In this document: positions 24,402-36,486 of the stretch, one piece after another | Numbering within the stretch: the first letter of the stretch is position 1 | Layout of the letters: every line of letters starts with the position of its first letter | Source: Schistosoma haematobium | Lineage: Eukaryota; Platyhelminthes; Trematoda; Strigeidida; Schistosomatidae | Length of the DNA stretch: 64,000 nt | Assembly: GCF_000699445.3 (NCBI RefSeq) | Contig: NC_067196.1 | Coordinates: 43,367,806 to 43,431,805 of the forward strand | Direction: 5' to 3' | The notes under the pieces: generated by a model | Databases searched by the model: none | What the model saw: only the letters and a program-made list of their open reading frames with translations | What the model was told of the DNA's origin: nothing | Translations under genes and position numbers: made by a program

Positions 24402-24841
24402 GTGGTTGAGATCATGAGTTGGTTAAATCTAGACCACCATGGAAAACCTGGAAACATTGGACGGCCGTTTTGTCCTATTGTAGAGCTCCTCAACAGTGCA
24501 CATCCACGATCTCACCTCGCGAGATTCCAATCCAGGATCTATCCGTCTCGCAAACGAACGCTTAACATCTAGACCACTGAGTCGGCCGGCATCTAACGGT
24601 GTAAGTGTTTAACTTCAACTAATCCACGAAATTGAGTCACACGTCCACCACTGTTTTCAGTGAATTACTATCTCATAACAGACCCGGTTGAACTTCAATG
24701 ATCAACGCTTCTCACTAGAACTCCAGGATATACCTTTTGAAGCCAGTCATTAGTGAGCACATTTTGATTAGTATCAGAGGTGTTTTTGTGGATATTATAA
24801 AAATTTCAATAGTTGAGATCATAAGTCAATTGAAGCTAGAC
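24402..24841 (-). repeat. SINE with more than one unit in tandem
   Basis: A complete minus-strand unit runs from the tail at 24405 through hammerhead, head and leader to about 24775, then continues without a break into the beginning of a second tail (ATCAGAGGTGTTTTTGTGG .. AGTTGAGATCAT). The distance between the two equivalent tail positions is 407 bp, giving the unit length. The insertion therefore spans a unit-to-unit junction. The hammerhead core is damaged (first core C to T; G of GAAA to A). Confidence 0.75.
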
Positions 24842-25739
24842 AAATGATGAATTGACTTGATTCAAACTATGTAATGAATTAAAACATAATTAATTCCTTC
24901 AAATAAAACAAATAAAACTTGTATGAATAACTCATTGAATGTACAATTTTAGTTGTTTCTTTTTTCATTTAAAAAACACTTCCGTATTTTTAGATAAATG
25001 TTAATTTCATGTATAAAAAACACAAAAAAAGAAAAGAAAAAAAGAAAGAAAACAATATTTTTTTGTTTAATAATAAATGTATAATTTTTGTTTAAGTTTG
25101 CTTATTTCAATCAGATGAATATTCGATAATTAAAGAAAAAAAAGAGTCAACGATAAAATACATGATAAAATAAGAAAAAATAAAAAAAAATCGTTTCTTA
25201 ATAAAACTAAGTTGTCATTATCATGTTTTTTTGTTTTTTTTTGTTTTTTTTTCTTTGTAAAAGCTAATTTATGTTTTGTATAATGTTAATATTATTCTAT
25301 TAGAAATTCTCTTATGAGGTATATATTCAAGTTTTAGTTATACATAACTTCTTTATTTAACATTTTTATAGATGGTACATTCATATACAAATTAAATACT
25401 TCATATATCAGAATCCATAGATAAATCCTAATGAATAGACAGATAGATAGAAGTAATTGTTTAGTGTATCTATTCTATTTTAACTCGTTTAAATTGTCCA
25501 AGTATCGATGTACGTTTAGATTTAGTTAGAAAGTTTTCATGTTTAAGGTATGAGTATTTTTTTTTATCATTTCAATAAAATAGGAATACAATATATGAAT
25601 TGTTTTATATCATGCATGTTATTGATGAATTTTGGCAGTGAATGAAATAAAATTATGAAACTATTTTTAGATATTCATTTGTATTGATTATTTGAATCTT
25701 CTCACTGATATTAAGGAATGGAATTGATTAGACAACTTT
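24842..25739. other. Low-complexity A/T-rich stretch
   Basis: Long A-runs and T-runs dominate 25010-25255, with no coding or repeat-family signal. Confidence 0.5.
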
Positions 25740-25920
25740 TTCGTATATGATCATTCTGGGTGGATTGCCTTGATATTGTCTAAATGCGATTGATCAACTG
25801 GAGTACTCGTTTTGAGTCCAATAGTGAGCATCAACTTTAAAATGGGGATACCACTAGCTGATAAGTCCTAAATAGGATAAAACGCGCATTTTGGATCGCA
25901 CTACTAATCATTATCCATCT
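25740..25920 (+). repeat. Degraded Sm-alpha-like hammerhead repeat
   Basis: The segment ACTAGCTGATAAGTCCTAAA .. GGATAAAACGCG aligns to the Sm-alpha-like hammerhead at 39070-39130 with mostly C-to-T or G-to-A changes. Core G8 and G12 are both lost (CTGATAA, TAAAA), so it is inactive. The downstream CATTATCCATCTCCGCTTAT matches the flank of better copies. Confidence 0.7.
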
Positions 25921-27859
25921 CCGCTTATAATATTTCTATATATGTATGTTGATCTCATCTAGTCGTTAACATTATGTTTATTGTAGGTGTTTCAATGGAA
26001 GAGATGTGTCAAATAATGAGTTGTATAGTTTTATTAGATGAAATGCTTAAAAATTCCATATCAATTACAAATTAAAGAGAACCTGACATTAGATTGATAT
26101 TAAATGGAAGTGTAGTAGAACCAGAATCAAATAGTAATTTACAACATAGTTGGATCACAAAAATAACTACATATGAATACTTGATAAAACTGAAGTTTAA
26201 CCTTAAGGCATATATCATTACTTTCCCATCAATTACATTAACTTCTGTTCATTATTAATTAAGTTCATCTGTAAATCTTACACCACCTATACTAAACAAC
26301 AGTTGAAATAAAAATGATTATTTGATTTAAAAGTGAAAAGACATAAAATAACTAACGTGAGTCAAAGAAGAACAATAGTGTTGAAGTTATTCATTGAATG
26401 AATGAATAAGTCCTGGTCATATATGATCTGCTAGTCTTATAGAGTAGACTTAAACTAGTAAGATAAACAAATGAACTAGATATTGTAGACAAAAATAATA
26501 TGTACTATCAACTTGTTTTTAGTGGAAGTACTATCAGATAGAATTATATTTATAAATTCTTCAGGTACCATAATAAATTACATAGCTTTAAATGCTTGAA
26601 TTCTATCAAGAAATACAAAATACAGAAGTTTAAAAATATACCATTTGAATTTATTGCATACACTTCAGGTTACAGTGACAGTTTAACTAATAAGGACTGT
26701 TTAATGAAATTAACCATCTAATACATAAAGCAATGAATATCATTAACTTAATGTTTGCATGGACATGTACGTACAAAAAAATCTCTCATGTATAATTAGA
26801 GATATACCAATAAAATTACAAATTAGTTTACTGTAATATAAGAAAAAGAATAAACGAAAAGTGAAAGATCGTGGGAGAATAACTGGTTTATAAATCTTAT
26901 CTGTCTTGTCCTGATTACGAGAATTTATAAATCACAAAGGTATATGTGCACATTTTCCATCTTCCTAATATCAATAATGATGTTGATAACGATGATAATA
27001 AGTCAATGTTGACTATGAAAAATTACACTTTTTCTTCTTTTCCCTTCCTTCCTTGACAATATTTATTAATGTTTTAGAAAAAAATATCCACTTTTTGTAT
27101 GCTTTTTACCCTACAAATTGACTGATCTACTATCGGTAAGATGACTTCGCTTGTTCATTTTAGACAAGTGATATTAAAGTGGTATTCTACTTATTGTCAG
27201 ATCATTAATCATGGCATGATGAAACTTGTCACATAGATAGCGGAATCCGTCTGGCTACCTAAAAGTCTCTCTTGCCCTCACCCCTCCCTCTCCCTCTCTC
27301 TCCATATATATATACATATACGGTAGGTGTGTGCCCATGTATATACTCCATAAATGAAGGAATGAATACTGAGAAAAGAGACAACGTAAAAAGAGAATAT
27401 TTAAAAATAGATACTTGATAAATTAAATATTTATGAAGAGTCTTAAAATGTAGATGGATATACTTTATCCAATCAACCCATCAACATATTCATTATTTTA
27501 TTGTGTTTGAATGAGTTTTACTCAAAACTGAAGAATACAACAGAAGACAATAGACTAAATATAAAAAAGAAAAAAGACAACAAACAAATGTCATAGATCA
27601 TATTATAATTGATTAGGTGAATATATATATATCAGCCATTAAAACTTATATTCCAACGCAACAGTTTGTTGACAATAATTTTTTGCATTTTATAACACCA
27701 ATACACGAAACTCATTATAAGATTGTTAAACTTTCCAACATTATTGTGAAAGGATGTACATTTCAATTTTGGCTACTTTTATAATTTATAGTTGAATGAT
27801 TCGTTTTATATAATTGTATATTATTCAACAACAAAAAAGATCAACAAATATAGATTGTC
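25921..27859. other. AT-rich intergenic stretch
   Basis: No gene was recognised. A pyrimidine-rich CTCCCTCTCC tract near 27280-27303 is followed by an ATATAT run. Confidence 0.45.
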
Positions 27860-28000
27860 ATTGCTGAGGAGTCCCATACTAGAACGAAACGATCGTCAAG
27901 TGCTTCCAGGTTTTCCATGCTGGTCTAGCTTCAATCGACTCATGATTTCAACTAATGAAGTTTCTAAAATCTCCACAAAACCCCTTACTGATAAATATAG
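27860..28000 (+). repeat. SINE 3' fragment starting at the hammerhead
   Basis: This plus-strand fragment begins at the hammerhead core (CATTGCTGAGGAGTCCCATA) and continues through the tail to CCACAAAACCCCTTACTGAT. CTGAGGA and GAAA are intact, but stem II and stem I each have a mismatch (GTCC/GAAC and CATTG/AAGTG). It is immediately followed by the solo LTR. Confidence 0.7.
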
Positions 28001-28008
28001 ATTGTATT

Positions 28009-28509
28009 TGTTGTATTCGTTACTTGAATACTACTACTGGTTCGTCTTACTCGGAACGGAACGAAGAATCAAGGATTCATAGACTCGATAGGCTTGCTAG
28101 GTTTGAAGCTATCACGAATTCACTTAATCGGAGAACGAGAAACAAGACTCGGTGACCAAAGACCAGTAAGCTAGCTGTTTGATGCGTCCCAGCCCCGACA
28201 ACTAGAGGGAAAAGTCCAAAGCTTGGAATGGGAAGTATATTCTGCAAATCAGCCAGAAACGAGCGATAAAAACATACACAATTCAAAACGTATATATACA
28301 GTTCAAAACCGTCCTTGGGGACAGTTACCAAATAGCATACTAAAAGACGCAACGGAGCAATAGTATTTAAGATATTTCCCAGTGGGAAATACGACATGAA
28401 GGTGACAAGAGTGCCTTTGGCGCGAAAACAAGGAGATTCGAATTTTCTAAATAAATTAAAAAATTAGGTTCTTTCCCAAGTGAGTTCCGGGTATTTAACG
28501 TCTCCGACA
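28009..28509. mobile_element. Solo LTR, 501 bp, with 5-bp target-site duplication
   Basis: The element begins TGTTGTATTCG and ends CTCCGACA, the TG..CA ends of an LTR. It is flanked on both sides by GTATT (28004-28008 and 28510-28514), a perfect 5-bp target-site duplication. Base composition is clearly more GC-rich than the flanks. No internal coding region is present, so this is what remains after LTR-LTR recombination. The family (Ty3/gypsy or BEL/Pao) cannot be told from the LTR alone, and transcriptional orientation is unknown. Open frames inside it (for example 28077-28397 minus) are not genes. Confidence 0.75.
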
Positions 28510-28774
28510 GTATTAAAAAAATATATATCGAATTATTCTCCTGACAGTTTGCGTTAAATCATTTAGTTATGAGGAAATTTTATGCAACTCAAATAAAATA
28601 GAAATAATGAAAGTTTTAATGAAAATGAAAAAAACACTCATTTGGTTTTTGTAAGTTTTTGATGGCAAATATTTATCAAATGGTTATTCAAACGAAGTTT
28701 TATATATTTTCTCAAATATTTCATATATTTATCGTGTTTTTTTAAAGAAATAATTCATGTCAGAAAGGGGTATT

Positions 28775-29140
28775 TATGGTAATCTAAATTCAATTGACTT
28801 ATGATCTCAGCTACTAAAAATTATTATAATATCCACACAAACCCCTTCTCAAATTAATCAAAATATGCTCACTAATGACTGACTTCAAGAGTTATTTCTT
28901 GGAGTTCTAGTGAGAAGCAGTGACAAGTGGAGTTCACTCGGGTCTGTTATGAGGTAGTAACTCACTGAAGATAATTGTGTATGGTAGCACATCCTGGGTT
29001 TGAATCTCGCGAGGTGAGATCATGGATGCGCACTGCTGAGGAGGCCCACAATAGGACGAAACGGCTGTCCAATGTTTCCAGGTTTTTCATGGTGGTCTAG
29101 ATTTAATTGACTCATGATCTCAACTATTGAAATAATTGGT
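28775..29140 (+). repeat. SINE with a unit-to-unit junction
   Basis: It starts inside a tail (AATTGACTTATGATCTCAGC), runs into CACACAAACCCCTTCTC, then directly into the leader of another unit (CAAAATATGCTCACTAATG), followed by head, hammerhead and a second tail at 29114. Equivalent tail positions are 313 bp apart because about 90 bp of the leader/head is deleted after ATTGTGTATGGTAGCACA. The ribozyme core strands CTGAGGA and GAAA are intact, but stem II has mismatches. Confidence 0.75.
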
Positions 29141-30849
29141 GTTTTACACATTATTACCTACTTTATTAATACTAGAATAGGTTACATTTATGTGGGTTGA
29201 TGGTCTTTTCTTACTTTGACTTTCTGGTTCAATTGAGATTACTAGAGTACATTTTTGATAGGTCTGTAAAAATTTTTTATTGTTCAGTTATATACGTTGT
29301 CATTGATTGTTCATTTCATTTAGTCATTCTTACAGAATAAATTAGTCGTTTTTATAGTTTGTTGTATTATCAGTAATCTATCAAAAGTCATCACACTTAG
29401 AGTCCTTGGAATGGTAAAAGTAATAATCAGAAGGATTAAAATTCAACATTTTTCTTATAGAAGAAATGTGTTCAGCCATTTTCTTTTGTGTTAGTGAATC
29501 TCATGCTTAATAAGCCAATGTTCTTCTCGATTACATGATAATCTAACCCGACGGATCTACATATATTCTCCATGCTGTTTTCATGTAATTCTTTAAAAGC
29601 CTATTAAGATAAATAATTGGTCAGAATTATAAATATTTTGGTGGGATAAAATGAAAAAAATATTTATTTCGCTTCGTCAAAGTTAGATAAACAGCTAATA
29701 TTAGGAGACTTTACGGAATAATATATGAAATATGATTTCCCGGAGCAGATGTCGAAAGCAATGTAATGTCCTACTGGTAACCGGTATTCAGAAAATTACT
29801 TAAGTTAACAAAATTTCTGTTTTCATTCAATATGTATGGTAATTCCGAGTACTTCTCCTAACACTTAGCTTGTAAATAAATCGTGCAACACTAACACAAA
29901 AAGATAGAAAGAACCTTTCATTCTGAAATTACTGACTAATTGGTTGGATATATATCTTTAGTTGAAAAATTGCAGTTAATTGGAAGCTAATTGAGCTCAG
30001 CATTAATATGCATTTCATCGGTAATTCAAGCCAACTGATCGAGTTGCTTATTGCATTTGAAATAAATGCTTAGGAAATTAATCTTTGCAAAAAAATAGAA
30101 ACCTGTTTTTGGATTCACACTATAAATTTGATTTCATTAACTTTTTATGTTATCTTAATTTATTGAATATTTAGGATAAACTTAAAAAGTCCAAGTGAAC
30201 AAAATGTTAAGTTTGTGGTAATAATAAATTATCAGTTCTGCCAAATACAATAAACCTATAGATTTTGGTAATCTTTATCTCCAAACAATAAGCCGTCAAA
30301 CATTAAGCATAATCTTAATAATTGAAAAGTCCTGGAATATTATGTTATCCTAATTAGTATAGAAAAACACAACTTAGGGCAGAAGCACACAGATTTTTAA
30401 ACTAAACATCACTTGTAAATTATCCACTACTATTCATTAGCAAATACAATGTAAAGTGAATCACAAAATTTATCATTATGGATCATTAGTTTTGTAAAAT
30501 AAAATGAATGACAAGTTCATGAGAATGTAAAAAAACCAAGTGGTACCTTATGCCCATTCAACTAAATATGTACCTGTGATTGCCAATTATATTTTAGTTC
30601 ATTGTTATTCTATTAGTTTCAAATATATTCAAGAATAGAATCCCGCCTATTAACTTCTGTGCATATTGGTCTGAATGTTTTTTAGTAATGTGTATATGTG
30701 CCTACTTGAATAGATGAATAAATCGAAATGAAAACAGTTCACAAATATATTAAACCCCAAGCTTTTGTTGTTTAGATAGTATGTGGATTTTAAATTATTT
30801 GTTATGTAATTGACAATGATGGATAACATGACTCACCTGATTGCAAGTC
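29141..30849. other. AT-rich intergenic stretch
   Basis: No exon or repeat family was recognised before the RTE element begins. Confidence 0.45.
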
Positions 30850-31074
30850 TCAAAGGACTCCACCTGTAGCTCTTCTAGAGTTACTGCCGGTCCCAAGCCC
30901 GGGTAAAGGAGGAGGGTTGGGCATGGGGTTAGCGTCCCCATCCCGTAGAAAACTAACTCGCTAAAAAAACGCTTACCAGAAAAAATAATCCAAACCATTT
31001 TAACTCTGCCCTGAGAGTTAGAAGGTCTTCATTTAGAAGCAAAAATTTTTATAGGTACATGGAACGTTCGAACA

Positions 31075-32130
31075 ATGTGGGAAACCAGGAAGACCAGTCA
31101 GATGACAACGGAAATGAGGAGATACAAATTGGCAGTACTGGGAATCAGCGAAACCCATTGGACCCAAGCTGGACAGAAAAGGCTAGCTACGGGAGAGATG
31201 CTGCTATACTCCGGTCACGAAGAGGACAATGCTCCACACACTCAGGGAGTCGCTCTTATGCTGTCCAAAGTAGCACGAAATGCACTTGTAGGATGGGAAT
31301 CTCACGGATCCAGAATCATCAAAGCATCATTCAAAACAAAGAAGGAGGGGATCTTAATGAATATTATCCAATGTTATGCACCCACCAATGATAGCAACGA
31401 CGAAATTAAAGATCAGTTCTACGAGCGGCTGCAGTCAATCATTGAGAAATGCCCAAGAAAGGACCTAACTATTCTGATGGGAGATCTAAATGCCAAAGTC
31501 GGAATAGACAACACTGGATATGAAGATACTATGGGACTACATGGACTGGGAGAAAGAAACGAAAATGGAGAAAGATTTGCAAATCTATGTGCATTCAACA
31601 AATTGGTCATAGGAGGCACAATATTTCCACACAAGCGTATACACAAGGCTACATGGATCTCACCGGACCACACTACAGAGAACCAAATAGATCATATTTG
31701 CATCAACAAAAAATTCCGAAGGACAATGGAAGATGTGAGAACCAGGAGAGGAGCTGACGTAGCTTCAGATCACCACCTAGTTGTAGCCAATTTAAAACTG
31801 AAGCTAAAAAAGAACTGGACAAGTGGACAAACAGCAATACAAAGGTTCAATACAGCCTTCCTTCGAGATACTAACAAAATCAACGAATTCAAGATAGCTC
31901 TCAACAACAGGTTCCAAGCCTTACAGGATCTACTGAAGGAAGAAGAAACTATTATGGAGGACAACTGGAAAAGTATCAAAGAAGCATCAACTTCAACGTG
32001 TCAAGAGGTTCTGGGCCTCAAGAAGCACCATCATAAGGAATGGATCTCTATAGAAACACTGGACAAGATTAAAGAAAGGACGAACAAGAAGACAGCAATT
32101 AACAACAGAGGAAGTCCAAGCACAAGCTGA
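31075..32130 (+). pseudogene. Endonuclease half of the RTE polyprotein
   Basis: The 351-residue frame holds an apurinic/apyrimidinic-type endonuclease. Visible motifs are GTWNVRTMW just before and at the start, LGISETHW, a GDLNAKVG active-site motif, WISPDHTTENQIDHICI and the terminal SDHHLVVA histidine motif. Its role in the element is to nick target DNA for target-primed reverse transcription. The ATG at 31075 is the first Met, but the in-frame open region extends upstream through FIGTWNVRT to a stop near 31009, so the original start was probably further upstream or has been lost. The frame ends early through a frameshift near 32110; the true continuation resumes in another frame at 32153. 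Confidence 0.85.
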
Positions 32131-32152
32131 ATACATAGAAACAAACAAGCAA

Positions 32153-33945
32153 GTGAAGAAAAGCATTAGAGCCGACAGGAAGAAATACGTGGAAGAACTA
32201 GCAACGACGGCAGAAAAAGCTGCAAGGGAAGGAAATATGAAACAACTTTACGATACAACGAAGAAACTAACAGGGAAATACAGTAAACCAGAGAGACCGG
32301 TCAAGGACAAGGAAGGTAGGCCAATCACTGAAATTTAAAAACAGCTGAACAGATGGGTAGAGTACTTCGAGGAACTCCTGAATAGGCCGGCTCTAATGAA
32401 TCCACCGGACACCCAAGCAGCACACACAGATCTTCCTATAAATGTCAGCCCACCAACGACGGAAGAAATCAGAATGGCCATCAGACAAATCAAGAGCAGG
32501 AAAGCGGCATGACCAGAAAATATACCAGCTGAAACTTTGAAGTCAGACATTGAAGTAACTACAAACATACTTTACCTTCTATTCAAAAAGATTTGGGAGG
32601 AGGAACAAGTGCCGATGGACTGGAAAGAAGGACACCTCATCAAGATTCCAAAGAAAGGAGACCTGAGTAAGTGTGAAAACTACAGAGGCATTACACTACT
32701 GTCAGTACCAGGAAATGTTTTCAACAGAGTGGTGATGAACCGGATGAAAGATGCAGTAGACGCCCAACTTCGAGATCAACAGGCTGGATTCCGTAAGGAT
32801 CGGTCGTGCACAGACCGAATTGCGACACTGTGGATCATCGTCGAACAATCAGTTGAGTGGGACTCATCACTATACATCAACTTCATTGATTATGAAAAGG
32901 CATTCAACAGTGTAGATAGGAGGACATTATGGAAACTTCTTCGACACTACGGAGTTCCTGAGAAGGTTGTCAATATTATCCGGAACTCATACGACGGACT
33001 ACAGTGCAAAGTAGTGCATGGAGGACAGCTGACAGATGCATTCCAAGTAAGGACCGGAGTCAGACAAGGCTGTCTACTCTATCCCTTCCTCTTTCTTCTG
33101 GTGGTCGACTGGATTATCAAGACCTCGACATCTGAAGGAAAACACGGAATACAATGGACAGCTCAGAATCAATTAGACGATTTGAACTTCGCAGATGACC
33201 TGGCCCTCCTATCGCATACACATGAACAAATGCAGATAAAGACAGCCAGTGTAGCAGCAGTCTCTGCATCAGTAGGCCTCAGTGTACACAAGGGGAAAAC
33301 CAAGGTCCTCAAATTCAAAGCGGAGAACAGCAATCCAATCACTCTTGATGGCAAAACTCTGGAAGATGTAGAATCCTTCACATACCTGGGAAGCATCATC
33401 GATGAAAAAGGAGGTTCAGATGCAAACGTAAAGGCAAGGATTGGCACAGCAAGGGTCGCACTCCTACAATTGAAGAACATATGGAACTCAAAATAACTTT
33501 CAACCAATATCAAAGTGAGAATCTTCAATGCGAACGTCAAGACAGTTCTACTGTACGGAGCTGAAACTTGGAGAACTACGACAACCATCATCAAGAAGGT
33601 GCAAGTTTTTATAAACAACCCGATATCATCAGCAACAGCCTTTTGTGGGAGAAAACAAACCAGCTTCCAGCTGAAGAGGAAATTAGGAAAAGACGGTGGG
33701 AATGGATAGGACATACATTGCGCAAATCGTCAAATTGCGTCACAAAACAAGCCCAAACTTGGAATCCTGAAGGAAGGCGGAAAAGAGGAAGACCAAAGAA
33801 CACATTACGTCGGGAAATAAAAGCGGACATGGAAAGGATGAATAACAACTGGGAGGAGCTGGAAAGGATTGCCCAGGACAGGGTTGGATGGCGAATGCTG
33901 GTGAGCGGCCTATGCTCCTTCACGAGGAGTAACAGGCGTAAGTAA
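32153..33945 (+). pseudogene. Reverse transcriptase half of the RTE polyprotein
   Basis: After the upstream frameshift the coding potential continues as a lysine-rich linker (32153-32338), is interrupted by TAA (32336) and TGA (about 32512), and then carries the reverse transcriptase at 32537-33496. RT motifs seen: LIKIPKKGDLSKCENYRGIT, QAGFRKDRSC, FIDYEKAFNSVDR, GVRQGCLL and FADDLALL, the catalytic FADD being a normal YADD variant. A TAA at 33494 interrupts the thumb region, and the last segment (33515-33945) shifts frame near 33600 before the C-terminal [13 protein letters not shown] motifs. Not expected to make a functional protein. Confidence 0.85.
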
Positions 33946-33946
33946 G

Positions 33947-35134
33947 TGAATTATTCAATAACATACTCTAGACTACCTGTTAAGTATTATCACATAGTTA
34001 ACACAGTCTTTGCTCTCAAAGTGAGTACCATCTACCTTTTTACGGCCAGATGCATAATGCGTTTCTATTTCTGCTTCGGTGGATTATCTTCCTGTTTTCA
34101 GTAGAATATCTTAGCTGCTCATAAATAATAAGTAACCAAAATTATGTCCAAAAATTGAAAGCCGTCATGATCACCTTTTCATTTCATAACATTTTATAAA
34201 GTCACTTGCTTCTCTGATTTGCTCTAAGTTTCTTCCATGGAAATTTTTATCATGACGGTGAGCTTAGACATCACTTTCTCTAGGCGATCACAATCTGCCA
34301 ACAACTTTCATCGACCTGATGTAAGAACCCTAAACAACACTTTACGTTGCCAAAAGATACGTGCACGGAGATAGACTATACACCAAATAAAAGTTCTCTA
34401 TCCAACGGCTAACTCAGCAACTTTATATTCAACACTCCAGTCGTATGTCTATCAATTGATGGGAAAAATCCAACCCCCACCTCTGGGATATTGGCACTCA
34501 AAGAAACATTATCTTAGAGATATTAGTGTCAGAAATGCAGCGGATTTTAAAGATTCAGAGAGGATTTAATGGCTAGTTTTTGTTAATTATCTGTTTGAAA
34601 GATTTCTGCTATCGTTGTTCTATCATTGACATTTTTAATCACCAACTTATCGACTAGTTATACTGTTTTCTTGAACAAGTGTCCAGTTATAGAATACTTT
34701 TAATAGTTCAAAATATACTTCGTATTTCTAACAAACACCTTGTTTGGGAACTAGTTGCCCTATTTAATAAAAGCAAGAACAAACTTTAAGTAAACTTTGT
34801 CTTACAAAATACAAGTGATGCCGGTCTTATATCTTTTATATTACGTTTATCCCACTATCCACTACTGGAAACATTCTTTCAGATTTATAAAAAGCAAGAA
34901 AGTAAAAAATTGGAGAATACAATTAATCCATAGTCTTCTGTTACTTTTTCTTCATGTAAATATAGGCTGATGACTGTAATTAGTTTGGTGTATTAATAAA
35001 TCTAAGGAATGGCTTAGATATCAGGTTCTTCAATTGCATTGTCGTTTCATGCTTTGCCGAAATTGTGTGTATAGACGAACGACTGTTAATTATCCACATA
35101 GGTGACCGACTAAAGAGAACACTCGACAACTTAC
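33947..35134. other. Intergenic stretch without a recognised gene
   Basis: GC content is somewhat above the AT-rich background between 34000 and 34500, but no open frame with a recognisable domain and no repeat family was identified. Confidence 0.4.
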
Positions 35135-35239
35135 ACGTATGATGTTTCCGTCAGGACAAAAGTTAAACGATTGTTCTGGACATAAATCACATTTTTTGGA
35201 TTCATAACCTTTACTGATACATTTGATAAGACCGACTGA
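35135..35239 (-). CDS. Candidate cysteine-rich (EGF-like?) exon
   Basis: On the minus strand 105 nt (35 codons, in frame) are bounded by an AG acceptor (ATTCAAG, just above 35239) and a consensus GTAAGT donor at 35134-35129. The encoded segment includes the spacing CISKGYESKKCDLCPEQ followed by FNFCPDGNIIR, with four cysteines, reminiscent of EGF-like or other secreted cysteine-rich modules. I could not find companion exons within 34-36.5 kb with confidence, so this may be one exon of a gene whose other exons I missed, or chance. No symbol is assigned. Confidence 0.3.
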
Positions 35240-36486
35240 CTTGAATGCACTATTTGTGTTGAGTTACTTCAAAATTCATGGACTTTTTAATAGTTTTTCC
35301 TAAATTTGATCCAAAACCTTAGTGGCTTGTTCTATGTAATTATCGGAGAGACCAGGGAGTAGTTTATTGTCTTATGATGGATTTATGCTCCATGAATTAG
35401 AATTATTGTTCCGTGAACTTAACTCATCGACTTGAATCGTCTATTGTGAAAGCTGAGAAGGCAACCCATGTATTCTTATGCCTTGTATGAAAAACACCAA
35501 GGGTTTCGAGTCAGCTGTAAATAATTGGTTATTTTTTTATCCGATGAGACTGATGGTTAGTATGTAACTCTATTTGGTTTACAACTCAACATCAGTATTG
35601 ACCATAACACTTTCATTCATGTATTCACACACTTTCCTGTTCTACTTCAACTCTAATGATCAGCGAATAAAAAATATTTGGTTCTAGGTCAACAATCTAA
35701 AATATGTTTTATATATGTACACATTAACCTGCTTGATTGAACTAAAGCGTATTATTGGAAAACATTCAGTTCAGCAAGATTGTTGACAAGTCATAAAGAT
35801 CTTGATTTCAACAGTCTTAATTGTCACAAACGAGCTGCTGTAGTAGACAGTTAATATTAATAGTCAACTGACCTTAGTTCATCTAATGTTTAATACTTGG
35901 GGCTGATCTTCTAATTTGGAAGAGATAGAGCAGTTGAGCATACAACAAGTGTCCATGTTATTCCATCCTGTCTGAATTACAAGCCATATTAAGGTTAGTA
36001 ACTTTGTGAAGTATGATTATTAGATTATGACGGTTGTTTTTCATAATTATCTCCCTGTCCATTTGAAGAATGCAGCTATGTGGATAATATAGGGTTGGAA
36101 ACGTTCATTTAATCGAAATAGAACACAAGTAGAAACTACCTGAAATCAAATACATTGTTCTTAAACGTTCGACAACACCTGTCTAGGATATAAAAGCGAT
36201 ATATTTTATGAAAAAGGAATGAAAGTTGAGAGGAAGAAAAGTGAAATTTCATGTTTGATCTTCTTTTTTTCTTTTCAAGAAGCAAATGCTCATCGATTCA
36301 GTGTCCTATCATTTTAGAAAGTCGGTTCACATTGCCTATGACTAGTGTATAAACAGTGGTGCTTTTCATACGGAAATAAAGTCATCTATATCTTGTTCAC
36401 TCTAGTTTGACTGAATGCATACCTGTGTATAAGAATAAAAACAGTATGTTTGCATACAGTTTGATAATAACATCATCATTTTTATT
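35240..36486. other. Intergenic stretch downstream of ODAD3
   Basis: Nothing coding or repetitive is recognised. On the minus strand this is the 3' flank of ODAD3; AATAAA-like sequence occurs within a few bases after its stop codon. Confidence 0.4.

Larger units (their letters stand above)
30850..33946 (+). mobile_element. RTE-clade non-LTR retrotransposon, nearly full length, inactive
   Basis: A GC-richer leader (30850-31040) precedes an apurinic endonuclease domain, a linker, a reverse transcriptase domain and a C-terminal segment with the [13 protein letters not shown] and [10 protein letters not shown] motifs. It ends at a TAA at 33943-33945 inside a GTAAGTAAG-type tail, typical of RTE elements. 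The frame is broken by a frameshift near 32110, stops at 32336 (after PITEI), near 32512 (RKAA-stop-PENIP) and 33494, and a further frame change near 33600. Order and length (about 3.1 kb) match the SR2-type RTE elements of schistosomes. The same family supplies the fragment at 9690-10250. Confidence 0.85.

Noticed and set aside
28077..28397. 106-codon minus-strand open frame
   Set aside because: It lies wholly inside the solo LTR, which is non-coding.
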